From NCBI GenBank assembly GCA_023424355.1, contig JAFAEA010000083.1, positions 1 through 6,466 on the forward strand: a stretch of 6,466 nucleotides of DNA. Direction: 5' to 3'. A program made the position numbers and the translations under genes. The notes beneath the pieces are model-generated. The model was not told the origin of the DNA, ran no database searches, and saw nothing but the letters and a program-made list of their open reading frames with translations. Source of the stretch: Chloroflexota bacterium (GTDB lineage Bacteria; Chloroflexota; Chloroflexia; Thermomicrobiales; UBA6265). The number at the start of each line of letters is the position of its first letter. Positions within the stretch are counted from its first letter, which is position 1. Below are positions 1 through 5,858 of the stretch, piece after piece.

Positions 1-696
1 CCGGAATGCCTTGGCGACATTGGCATCCACACCAATCCAGATTGCCTGCGCCTTTGGCCACTTGCTGGCGATGACTTCGGGCAACGAATCGGCGATACCC
101 GTGCCCACCAAAATGCGAGATTGCACAGAGCCGGTATCCAGCAGAACCTCGCTAGCGGTGCCATTGGCGAGCCTCACCAGTTCAGTCAAATCAGCAGCGG
201 ATCTCGCTTCATCTCTATTGCCCACGGGAAGCGTCACTTCGGCAGCGCCGTAGTAGACCTGCCGATCAGCAAGGAGCTGCTTCATGCGTACAAGTTGATC
301 ATCGGCATCGAGCATGGGGCGGTGTGTGGTGCGGGCATCATCCTGATGGGCATTGACTCGCTGCAGGAGCTCCTCCGCATCGGCATGGAGCCAGACAGAG
401 AGCGTGCCGTCGGATTCGCGAATCGCCTGCTGGGCAGCGTCGTTCGAAGTCGCCCCACCACCGGTACTGACCACCACATCGGATTGCTCGAGAACTCGCA
501 GAAGCATTTCGTGTTCGAGCTGGCGGAAGGCGGATTCACCTTCTTCCTCAAAGATTTGAGGGATCGTGCGGCCAGATTCCTGCTCGATCTGATCGTCCGT
601 ATCCACAAACGACCAACCCAGCTCTGCCGCCACCATTTTGCCGATGGTGCTCTTACCGGCCCCGCTCATCCCCACCAGAAGAAGTCGATTGATCAT
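1..696 (-). CDS. aroKB: Bifunctional shikimate kinase / 3-dehydroquinate synthase, 3' end beyond the window
   Basis: This gene encodes a fusion of two shikimate-pathway enzymes, only 232 codons of which are visible. Residues 1-170 form a complete shikimate kinase, which phosphorylates shikimate with ATP. It has a Walker A motif GMSGAGKST (9-17), shikimate-binding D34 and R58, the glycine triplet G79-G81, a lid RPML (126-129) and the late arginine R145 before YY. After a short linker, residues from about 183 match the N-terminus of a 3-dehydroquinate synthase (RILVGTGIADSLPEVI, then AIWIGVD), and the frame stays open to base 1. That domain would make dehydroquinate from DAHP using NAD and a metal. 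The start is ATG at 696, with GAGGG about 6 bases upstream. AroK-AroB fusions are known, for example in Thermotoga. The kinase call is very secure; the synthase call rests on about 50 residues. The protein should be cytoplasmic. Confidence 0.92.
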   Translation of the reverse strand, partial: MINRLLLVGMSGAGKSTIGKMVAAELGWSFVDTDDQIEQESGRTIPQIFEEEGESAFRQLEHEMLLRVLEQSDVVVSTGGGATSNDAAQQAIRESDGTLSVWLHADAEELLQRVNAHQDDARTTHRPMLDADDQLVRMKQLLADRQVYYGAAEVTLPVGNRDEARSAADLTELVRLANGTASEVLLDTGSVQSRILVGTGIADSLPEVIASKWPKAQAIWIGVDANVAKAFR

Positions 697-810
697 AATT
701 GCCCTCAAGCGTGAACACAGTTAATTGCGCCAATGAAGTTGCATTGCAAGATGGTGAAATCGGTCACCAGGAGTCCCTCACATATCGCGAGTTCAAATAC
801 AGATTACCGT

Positions 811-816
811 TATACT
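811..816 (+). promoter_or_regulatory. Candidate -10 box (TATACT) for the response regulator gene
   Basis: TATACT matches the TATAAT consensus at five of six positions and would give a leader of roughly 55 bases before the ATG at 877. No good -35 is present, so this would be a weak or activator-dependent promoter. The identical hexamer is the -10 of the much better tRNA promoter at 4662-4667. This is inference from base composition only. Confidence 0.35.
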
Positions 817-821
817 CATAG

Positions 822-842
822 TTGAACAGCAACCTGCTGCAA
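822..842 (+). promoter_or_regulatory. Small stem-loop in the response regulator leader
   Basis: CAGCA (827-831) pairs with TGCTG (835-839) around the loop ACC. TTG (822-824) can extend the stem with CAA (840-842) across a two-base bulge. It lies between the candidate -10 and the ribosome binding site. It is short and could be chance, so its role is unknown. Confidence 0.25.
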
Positions 843-876
843 GGGCCATGAACATCCTAAGGGAATTCCGATACAT

Positions 877-2238
877 ATGGAAACCATTCTAATTGCCGAC
901 GATGATGCGGCAACCCGAGACATGCTGATCGAGTTCCTCAAGGATGAAGGCTACTCGTCAGTAGGTGTCGAAACCGCCGCCGAAATGATGGCGTATTACA
1001 ACGAGAATGACCCTGATCTCGTGCTTATGGATATTCGACTGCCGGATAAAAGCGGTCTCGATATTCTCAAAGAGCTTAAGCAGGGCAAGAACGAGCAGAA
1101 ACCTGTCGTCGCGATGACCGCATTCGGCGGATCTGGCGTCGCCATCGAGGCGATGCGACTTGGTGCATATGATTACATCACCAAACCATTCGATCTCGAT
1201 GAAGTCAGCCAGGTACTGCGTCGCTATTTCGCGTATCGCCATTTGAGCGAACAAGTTGCGGAGCTTACAGAGCTTGTTAGCAAGGGTGATCCTTCCGATC
1301 CGCTCATCGGCAACAGTCTGGCGATGCAGGATGTCTACAAGCAAATCGGTCGTGTTGCCGCATCCGATGCCACTGTGCTCATTACGGGTGAGACTGGTAC
1401 CGGTAAGGAACTCATCGCCAGCCTGCTTCACAAGACCAGCAGTTTCAGTGGCGGTCAGTTGGTGAAGGTGAACTGTGCCGCCCTGCCAGAAACCCTTCTG
1501 GAGAGTGAACTCTTCGGTCACGAAAAGGGCGCGTTTACTGGCGCAGTCGGTCAGCGCAAGGGCCGGTTCGAGCTCGCCAACAAGGGCACCATCTTCCTCG
1601 ATGAGATCGGCGAGATGACCCTCTCCACGCAAAAGAAGCTGTTGCGCGTGCTCCAGGAGCGTGAGTTCGAACGCGTTGGTGGATCGCTGACGGTGAAGAT
1701 CGATACGCGCGTGATCGCCGCGACGAACAAGATTCTGCAGCAGGAGGTTGAGGCCGGTCGATTCCGGGAAGACCTCTATTACCGCCTGAATGTGATTTCT
1801 ATTTACCTGCCACCGCTGCGTGAGCGCGAAGGCGATATCCCGCTGCTTGTTGAGCATTTTGTGGACAAAAACCGCGTCCGCCCGGGATCAGCTCCGAGCA
1901 AGGTCAGTCAATCCGCTTTGGAGAAACTCGAGGCGTACGATTGGCCAGGCAACGTTCGCGAGCTGGAGAACGTGATTCAGCGCGCCACGGTGTTGGCTCA
2001 GGGCGGCGTGATTTCCGATGAGCACATCCACTTCGCTGGCACCGATGGTCGCCGACTGATTGATATCGGCGAGCGCGTGCGTCGTGGTGTAGATCTGCCA
2101 GAAATGCTGAAAGAGATCGAACGCACCGCCATTGAGGAAGCCATTGACGCTGCCGAAGACGATCGACGCGAGGCGGCGTCCCTCCTCGGTATTTCCCTGA
2201 CGGAATTCAACAAGCGCGCCAAAGGTTTTGACCTCTAG
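877..2238 (+). CDS. NtrC-family response regulator: receiver, AAA+ sigma-54 activator, Fis-type HTH
   Basis: This is a 453-residue two-component regulator with the full NtrC architecture. The receiver domain (1-120) has acidic residues D8-D10, phosphoacceptor D52, T81 and K103. The AAA+ domain (about 142-375) has Walker A GETGTGKE (171-178), the GAFTGA loop (218-223) that contacts sigma-54, Walker B FLDE (240-243), sensor I around ATN (282-284), arginine-finger candidates R297 and R303, and sensor II WPGNVREL (356-363). A Fis-type helix-turn-helix follows (about 413-450), in which the usual R-x-T-L of the recognition helix is replaced by LTEF. Phosphorylation should trigger oligomerisation and ATP-driven opening of sigma-54 promoters. 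No histidine kinase is adjacent, so it is an orphan here and its target genes cannot be read. The ATG fits the usual receiver N-terminus; its AAGGG lies a rather long 13 bases upstream. It converges on the DUF697 gene with a 36-base gap. Confidence 0.95.
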   Translation: METILIADDDAATRDMLIEFLKDEGYSSVGVETAAEMMAYYNENDPDLVLMDIRLPDKSGLDILKELKQGKNEQKPVVAMTAFGGSGVAIEAMRLGAYDYITKPFDLDEVSQVLRRYFAYRHLSEQVAELTELVSKGDPSDPLIGNSLAMQDVYKQIGRVAASDATVLITGETGTGKELIASLLHKTSSFSGGQLVKVNCAALPETLLESELFGHEKGAFTGAVGQRKGRFELANKGTIFLDEIGEMTLSTQKKLLRVLQEREFERVGGSLTVKIDTRVIAATNKILQQEVEAGRFREDLYYRLNVISIYLPPLREREGDIPLLVEHFVDKNRVRPGSAPSKVSQSALEKLEAYDWPGNVRELENVIQRATVLAQGGVISDEHIHFAGTDGRRLIDIGERVRRGVDLPEMLKEIERTAIEEAIDAAEDDRREAASLLGISLTEFNKRAKGFDL

Positions 2239-2274
2239 CGCGCTTGCCAACTGAATCTGATGTGTGCGGGCCGG
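2239..2274. other. Short convergent gap without a visible terminator
   Basis: These 36 bases separate the stop codons of the regulator (TAG, plus strand) and the DUF697 gene (TAA, minus strand). I see no stem-loop with a T-tract on either strand. Transcripts from the two sides probably run into each other or end by a factor-dependent mechanism. Confidence 0.5.
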
Positions 2275-3312
2275 TTACTTCTTCGAAGTCTCCGGCTCGA
2301 TTTCTACCGTTGCGGCCTCTTCTGCCATCGTCTCGTTGGCTGTTTTGGTGACCGCATCGATGACTTTGGTCTCATCCACATCGTCACCACCAATAAGCTC
2401 CTTCACGGCCGGAACCTTTGACGCCAAATCGAGTGCCTGCTCACGCAGCTTGTCCAGCTGGGAGCGACTCGGCTTGGAACCGTACTGGTAGTAGAAATCA
2501 GCTGCCTTGCCCATGGTGAGCGTGCCTGCGAAAGCGATGGTCACCTTCGGGATGGTGCCCGCCATAAACGGAATGAACGACGCTGCTTCACGAGCCGCGG
2601 TTCGCCAGACGAATCCGGCACCCACAACTGGCGTGAGTTCGCGCACGATGGCGAACTGGTTATCCAAATCCTCACCATGTGCTGCGGCGATCTTGTAGCA
2701 CATCATCACCTGGTTTTTGGTGAGAACCAGCAAATCGGCACCAGCAGAAATCAATCCGCCCAGAATCGGAATCACGGCCGGAATATTCGAGATCAATGCA
2801 AACTGCGCATTCGCACGCGAGGTTTGATCGACAATGGCATTCACGGCTGCCTTGCGCCACAGCGGATGATAGCGGCCAAACGACGGCGCCATTTCCGGGA
2901 GCTTCTCCAGGATCTCGAAGCGAACATCCTTCACCGGATCCGCACCAACGCTGAGATTGGCGGAAAGGAAGAAGACGTTCGACGCATCGCGTCGGCTTCC
3001 CGTGGCGAGCCGAACTGTATCGAAGAGTCCGGTTCCCTCCGGATCGTAAACGATCACGACATCGTAGCGGGTTGGGTCAAAGTCCTGCTGGGCATCTTCC
3101 CAGGGACGCACCACGACTCCGTTACGATCGTCTTCACCAAACAGCAGATTGGCGGCTTCCTGAACCTGATCTCTATCCTTCGCCAAAACCAGAATCGAGG
3201 GTACCTGCTCGGCTTTGTTCCGGGTTTCCTCGAAATCGATATCTTTGACGACATTCATGAACGACCGCACCGTACCTACGGCACCAATCGGTCCACCTTT
3301 GAGCATTTTCAT
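2275..3312 (-). CDS. DUF697 (YcjF-like) membrane protein with a P-loop-less GTPase-like N-terminal half
   Basis: This 345-residue protein has a recognisable DUF697 domain in its second half (about 152-280). That half contains RANAQFALISNIPAVIP (166-182), LTKNQ (197-201), VVGAGFVWRTAAREAASF (229-246) and FYYQYGSKPS (273-282). Two hydrophobic stretches, near 170-197 and 227-267, suggest membrane association. The first half alternates predicted strands and helices like a small GTPase, with PSILVLA (38-44) and YDVVIVYDPEG (83-93) containing a DxxG. No GxxxxGKS loop is present, so nucleotide binding is doubtful. The C-terminus (310-345) is acidic and probably disordered. The chosen ATG at 3312 has AGGA 10 bases upstream. 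A longer open frame to 3426 would start with GTG inside a terminator stem and is unlikely. Its function is unknown; DUF697 proteins elsewhere are often joined to Era-like GTPases. It lies downstream of mdh on the same strand but is separated from it by a probable terminator. Confidence 0.85.
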   Translation of the reverse strand: MKMLKGGPIGAVGTVRSFMNVVKDIDFEETRNKAEQVPSILVLAKDRDQVQEAANLLFGEDDRNGVVVRPWEDAQQDFDPTRYDVVIVYDPEGTGLFDTVRLATGSRRDASNVFFLSANLSVGADPVKDVRFEILEKLPEMAPSFGRYHPLWRKAAVNAIVDQTSRANAQFALISNIPAVIPILGGLISAGADLLVLTKNQVMMCYKIAAAHGEDLDNQFAIVRELTPVVGAGFVWRTAAREAASFIPFMAGTIPKVTIAFAGTLTMGKAADFYYQYGSKPSRSQLDKLREQALDLASKVPAVKELIGGDDVDETKVIDAVTKTANETMAEEAATVEIEPETSKK

Positions 3313-3362
3313 TGACGTGTTTTCCTGACGTATTCGCTGCGACCCCTGCTTGCGGATGTACA

Positions 3363-3368
3363 TGTCAA
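3363..3368 (-). promoter_or_regulatory. Perfect -35-like TTGACA upstream of the DUF697 gene
   Basis: The minus strand reads TTGACA here, about 50 bases before the DUF697 start. No acceptable -10 follows at 16-18 bases (that site reads GGGTCG). It may be chance or part of an activator-dependent promoter. Because a terminator separates this gene from mdh, some promoter is expected in this gap. Confidence 0.25.
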
Positions 3369-3374
3369 GAATCG

Positions 3375-3394
3375 GGCCACGATCGAACGTGGCC
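3375..3394. repeat. Inverted repeat GGCCACG / CGTGGCC
   Basis: Perfect 7-base arms (3375-3381 and 3388-3394) surround the 6-base loop ATCGAA. On the minus strand it lies just after the mdh terminator and just before TTGACA. It could be a second transcript-end hairpin or an operator for the DUF697 gene. There is no T-tract after it, so operator or mRNA-stability roles are as likely as termination. Confidence 0.45.
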
Positions 3395-3398
3395 AAGT

Positions 3399-3430
3399 AC
3401 AACAATGGCGTGGAGTATTCCTCCACGCCA
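3399..3430 (-). terminator. Probable intrinsic terminator of mdh
   Basis: A perfect 10-base inverted repeat, TGGCGTGGAG (3406-3415) and CTCCACGCCA (3421-3430), has a 5-base loop. On the minus strand it starts about 20 bases after the mdh stop codon and is followed by TTGTTGT. The stem is strong but the T-tract is interrupted, so termination may be incomplete. The hairpin shows that mdh and the DUF697 gene are at least partly separate transcription units. Confidence 0.7.
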
Positions 3431-3450
3431 GAATTGTACCGTAAAGGTGT

Positions 3451-4407
3451 CTACGCTTCGGAATCGAATCCGGCCATGGTATCCACCAACTCCTTCACCG
3501 CATCGGCGGATTTGTTCAGGGCAGCGGCTTCATCATCTGTGAGCTTGATCTCGATGATTTGCTCGAGTCCGTTCTTGCCAAGCTTCACCGGCACACCCAC
3601 GTAGAGGTTCTCGATGCCGTATTCTCCCTGCAGATAGACGCTGGTGGGCAGGATTCGCTTCTTGTCCAGCAGAATGGAATCCACCATCTCGCAGACGGAA
3701 GCAGCCGGCGCGTAGTAGGCAGAGCCGGTTTTGAGCAGCGCCACGACCTCGGCACCGCCGTTGGCGGTGCGATCCTGCAGGCGAGCGATAGCCTCTTCGT
3801 CCAGCAAATCTGGCAGCGGAATCCCTGCCACGGTGCTGTAGCGAGCCAGAGGAACCATGGTATCGCCGTGACCACCAAGCACGAAGGCGGTGACATCCTC
3901 AACAGAGACATCCAGCTCCTCAGCGATGAAGCTGCGGAAGCGAGCGCTATCCAGCACACCGGCCATACCGATGACACGCTCTCGCGGGAAGCCGGTGGTC
4001 TCCAACGCCACATGGCACATGGCGTCCAATGGATTCGACACCACGATCAGAATGGCATCCGGCGCGACCTTGGCGATCTCGCTGGAAACACTCTGAAGAA
4101 TGCCGCGATTGGTCTTCAGCAGATCGTCGCGGCTCATACCAGGCTTGCGCGGAATACCAGAAGTGATCACGACGATATCGGAGCCTTCGGCATCGGCGTA
4201 ATCGTTGGTGCCATGGAGGTAGCTATCGTATCCAAGCACCGGGCCAGCCTCGCGGAGATCGAGCGCCTTGCCTTGTGGCATGCCTTCGACGATGTCGATC
4301 ATCACGACATCCACGTAATCGCGCTGGGCCATGAGCTGGGCAACAGTGCCGCCCACCATGCCGGTTCCAACAACGGTCACCTTTGGTCGATTCTGCATTC
4401 GGGACAT
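3451..4407 (-). CDS. mdh: Malate dehydrogenase (NAD-dependent, LDH-like type)
   Basis: This gene encodes a 318-residue cytoplasmic enzyme that interconverts malate and oxaloacetate with NAD in the TCA cycle. The Rossmann fold starts with GTGMVGG (14-20), and D38 at the end of the second strand indicates NAD rather than NADP. The mobile loop PRKPGMSR (86-93) carries R87, which marks malate rather than lactate dehydrogenase (lactate enzymes have Q there), and R93. SNPLDAM (124-130) follows, then LDSAR (152-156) with D153 and R156, and GGHGD (178-182) with catalytic H180. The length is normal for the family. The start at 4407 is preceded by GAGAGAGGA with 9 bases of spacing. The frame stays open upstream to 4638, but that extension has no family-like sequence and no better start. 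The sequence resembles Chloroflexus malate dehydrogenase as I remember it. mdh is transcribed divergently from the tRNA cluster. Confidence 0.96.
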   Translation of the reverse strand: MSRMQNRPKVTVVGTGMVGGTVAQLMAQRDYVDVVMIDIVEGMPQGKALDLREAGPVLGYDSYLHGTNDYADAEGSDIVVITSGIPRKPGMSRDDLLKTNRGILQSVSSEIAKVAPDAILIVVSNPLDAMCHVALETTGFPRERVIGMAGVLDSARFRSFIAEELDVSVEDVTAFVLGGHGDTMVPLARYSTVAGIPLPDLLDEEAIARLQDRTANGGAEVVALLKTGSAYYAPAASVCEMVDSILLDKKRILPTSVYLQGEYGIENLYVGVPVKLGKNGLEQIIEIKLTDDEAAALNKSADAVKELVDTMAGFDSEA

Positions 4408-4429
4408 GTTCGCGATTCCTCTCTCTTTT

Positions 4430-4446
4430 GCCGGAATTGTTCCGGC
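4430..4446. promoter_or_regulatory. Inverted repeat in the mdh leader, possible operator
   Basis: GCCGGAA (4430-4436) and TTCCGGC (4440-4446) form a perfect 7-base inverted repeat around TTG, immediately upstream of the mdh ribosome binding site. A weak minus-strand promoter candidate (TTGCCG, 17 bases, TATCCG) would start transcription close to this repeat. The 9-mer CCGGAATTG in it (4431-4439) recurs at 4617-4625, just upstream of the tRNA promoter -35. It could be a regulator site or an mRNA hairpin sequestering the leader. No regulator is identified. Confidence 0.4.
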
Positions 4447-4637
4447 CCAGAACGGATATCCAAACTGCTGCATGGCGGCAATACCGTTGCTCCTCTGGGA
4501 GATCGTTTTCGATTTTGCGGCCAGCGCTTCAGTAACTGATTCAAGTGTACCCAATGTTGAATCCGGGGCTGGCATCGGGCAAATCGACCGAATCCAGATC
4601 ACTCCCGATGCACTTTCCGGAATTGCGCGATTTAGCA

Positions 4638-4667
4638 TTGACGCAACACCTCAGAGCCGCCTATACT
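4638..4667 (+). promoter_or_regulatory. Sigma-70-type promoter of the tRNA cluster
   Basis: TTGACG (4638-4643) and TATACT (4662-4667) are separated by 18 bases, and each matches consensus at five of six positions. Transcription would begin near 4674, about 20 bases before tRNA-Leu. This is the best promoter in the window and fits strong tRNA expression. Confidence 0.75.
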
Positions 4668-4693
4668 ACTGACCGCTGCAACAGCAGTCACCA

Positions 4694-4777
4694 GCCCAGG
4701 TGGCGGAACGGCAGACGCGCTAGCTTGAGGGGCTAGTGCCCTTATTGGGCGTGAAGGTTCAAATCCTTTCCTGGGCA
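4694..4777 (+). tRNA. tRNA-Leu (anticodon GAG)
   Basis: Acceptor arms GCCCAGG (4694-4700) and CCTGGGC (4770-4776) pair, with discriminator A4777. The anticodon stem CTAGC/GCTAG carries the loop TTGAGGG, giving anticodon GAG, which reads CUC and CUU. A long variable arm (GCCC-TTATT-GGGC) confirms a class II leucine tRNA. The T-arm contains GGTTCAAATCC. The gene is followed by CCG, so the 3' CCA is not encoded and must be added. It is the first of three tandem tRNAs sharing one promoter. Confidence 0.97.
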
Positions 4778-4785
4778 CCGGTTGA

Positions 4786-4905
<120 letters not shown>

Positions 4906-4907
4906 CC

Positions 4908-4983
4908 GCCAAGGTAGCTCAGTTGGTAGAGCTCACGACTGAAAATCGTGCGGTCGTCGGTTCGAGTCCGACCCTTGGCACCA
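4908..4983 (+). tRNA. tRNA-Phe (anticodon GAA), CCA encoded
   Basis: Acceptor arms GCCAAGG (4908-4914) and CCTTGGC (4973-4979) pair, with discriminator A4980 and an encoded CCA at 4981-4983. The anticodon stem CACGA/TCGTG holds the loop CTGAAAA, giving anticodon GAA for UUC and UUU. The D-arm and T-loop are canonical. It is the last of the three tandem tRNAs and the only one whose CCA is encoded. The terminator hairpin begins three bases after it. Confidence 0.97.
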
Positions 4984-4986
4984 TGG

Positions 4987-5020
4987 AACCACGAGCTTTG
5001 CGCTCGTGGTTTTTTGTTTT
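4987..5020 (+). terminator. Intrinsic terminator of the tRNA cluster
   Basis: A perfect 10-base stem, AACCACGAGC (4987-4996) and GCTCGTGGTT (5002-5011), with the loop TTTGC is followed by a T-rich run (5010-5015, 5017-5020). This is a strong Rho-independent terminator for the tRNA transcript. The next gene's ribosome binding site starts only 15 bases after it. Confidence 0.93.
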
Positions 5021-5035
5021 GGCAGCGTCTCAGCT

Positions 5036-5042
5036 AAGGGAG
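5036..5042 (+). promoter_or_regulatory. Ribosome binding site that decides the GTG start at 5049
   Basis: AAGGGAG lies six bases before GTG 5049. The open frame runs back through two tRNAs to 4782, so without this site the start would be misplaced. The ATG at 4983 in the same frame lies inside the tRNA end and terminator, and has no such site. Confidence 0.8.
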
Positions 5043-5048
5043 ATACCT

Positions 5049-5858
5049 GTGCAACGACCTCGGCACTATCGCTCCACCCGTCGAAGCCTCATTGCATCGG
5101 CTGCCGGCCTTCTGCTTCCCATGCATCACGCCATTGCAGGTTCTCAAATCGGCACTCCCCAGGCATCTCCCGAAGCAACAAAGTTCGAGGTTGATTTGGG
5201 TGATGGCATGTCAGTAACCGATTTCAGGATTGTTCCCGAAGTTGAGCCCGCCCGGTTTCTCATAGAAATCCAGAGCCACCGCGACGATGATGTGGATACA
5301 CCCGTCACCGGTGCGTACACGCCAGGTCAGAACCAGTCAGACACCATGCTATGGTGCCAACCCTGGTTCCCGGTGCTCAGAGCAGGTACCTCCAATTTTG
5401 CCACCGGGGTGCTTCCTCGCGCGGACCAACAACCGGATGACATGACATGGATGCTATGCAACGGCACAGTGGCACCGGGTGCGTTTACGAAGCGATATGA
5501 AACCTGGCGCTACGAATGCGAGTTCGAGATCGAATTGCTTGAAGATGATGCGATGCGCATCCACACCGTGGTCACCAATACTGGTACCGATCCAATTTCG
5601 GGCGCATCGATTCTCACGCAAATCAGGGATGAATCTGGCCGGGTATGTGGAGCCGCACCACCGGTGCACATCAATCTCCAACCCAACCAGACCTTGGAGA
5701 GATCAATCGGCTTCAGCGCATATTGGGAAGCCCCTATCAATCCATTTCGACTTTGTGACAAAAGTTCCAAAATGGATGTGACAGTCGATCTCCAACCTTC
5801 ACAACCAGGTGTTGTTGATACCTGCCCGGCAGTTATGCCGTGGAATCGGACTGATTGA
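5049..5858 (+). CDS. Unrecognised secreted protein with twin-arginine-like signal and two related beta-type domains
   Basis: I do not recognise this 269-residue protein as a named family. The N-terminus has TRRSLIA (10-16), then a hydrophobic run to about 23 and a possible cleavage site after AIA (28-30), which is typical of a twin-arginine export signal. The mature part looks beta-rich and appears to hold two similar units. One runs from about 68 to 140 (FLIEIQ, DTPVTGA, LRAG, MLCNG) and the other from about 168 to 240 (MRIHTVVTNTGTDPISGAS, LQPNQTLERSI, RLCDK). The second resembles FxLYD or CARDB-like extracellular domains. Six cysteines (103, 137, 157, 200, 236, 259) could form disulfides outside the cell. 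The GTG start is fixed by AAGGGAG. Its 3' end overlaps the rhodanese gene by 26 bases. No catalytic motif is visible. Confidence 0.82.
   Translation: MQRPRHYRSTRRSLIASAAGLLLPMHHAIAGSQIGTPQASPEATKFEVDLGDGMSVTDFRIVPEVEPARFLIEIQSHRDDDVDTPVTGAYTPGQNQSDTMLWCQPWFPVLRAGTSNFATGVLPRADQQPDDMTWMLCNGTVAPGAFTKRYETWRYECEFEIELLEDDAMRIHTVVTNTGTDPISGASILTQIRDESGRVCGAAPPVHINLQPNQTLERSIGFSAYWEAPINPFRLCDKSSKMDVTVDLQPSQPGVVDTCPAVMPWNRTD

Larger units (their letters stand above)
697..876. promoter_or_regulatory. Divergent intergenic region between aroKB and the NtrC-type regulator
   Basis: These 180 bases must hold the start signals of two divergent genes. On the plus strand TATACT (811-816) is a good -10 candidate but has no convincing -35 at 15-19 bases. 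On the minus strand the same bases read TATAAC, so -10-like elements overlap on opposite strands. Closer to aroKB, TTGCAA followed 17 bases later by AATTAA on the minus strand is a weak promoter candidate. It overlaps a small inverted repeat TTGCA-T-TGCAA (739-749). No sigma-54 -24/-12 element (TGGCAC-N5-TTGC) is visible here. I see no credible gene in this stretch. Confidence 0.4.

Noticed and set aside
121..714. 197-codon plus-strand open frame opposite aroKB
   Set aside because: The minus strand encodes a complete shikimate kinase domain with all its active-site residues, so this frame is a shadow.
958..1857. 299-codon minus-strand open frame opposite the response regulator
   Set aside because: The plus strand carries every expected NtrC motif. 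The antisense frame is open because of codon bias and shows no recognisable domain.
3313..3426. N-terminal extension of the DUF697 protein to a GTG at 3426
   Set aside because: The GTG lies inside the mdh terminator stem and the extension covers a second hairpin. ATG 3312 has a better-placed AGGA.
3559..4539. 326-codon plus-strand open frame opposite mdh
   Set aside because: It is a shadow of the strongly conserved malate dehydrogenase on the other strand. Its translation shows no domain-like pattern and no good ribosome binding site.
4408..4638. N-terminal extension of malate dehydrogenase to 4638
   Set aside because: The extra 77 residues do not resemble any part of the family and include the inverted repeat. 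The ATG at 4407 has a good ribosome binding site and gives the normal length.
4960..4983. tRNA-Phe 3' end as an attachment site for an integrated element
   Set aside because: tRNA 3' ends are common integration sites, but no integrase follows and I see no second copy of the tRNA end in the window.
5470..5490. TGGCACCGGGTGCG as a sigma-54 -24/-12 promoter
   Set aside because: The spacing and the -12 half (expected TTGC) do not match, and it lies inside a coding region with no gene start downstream.
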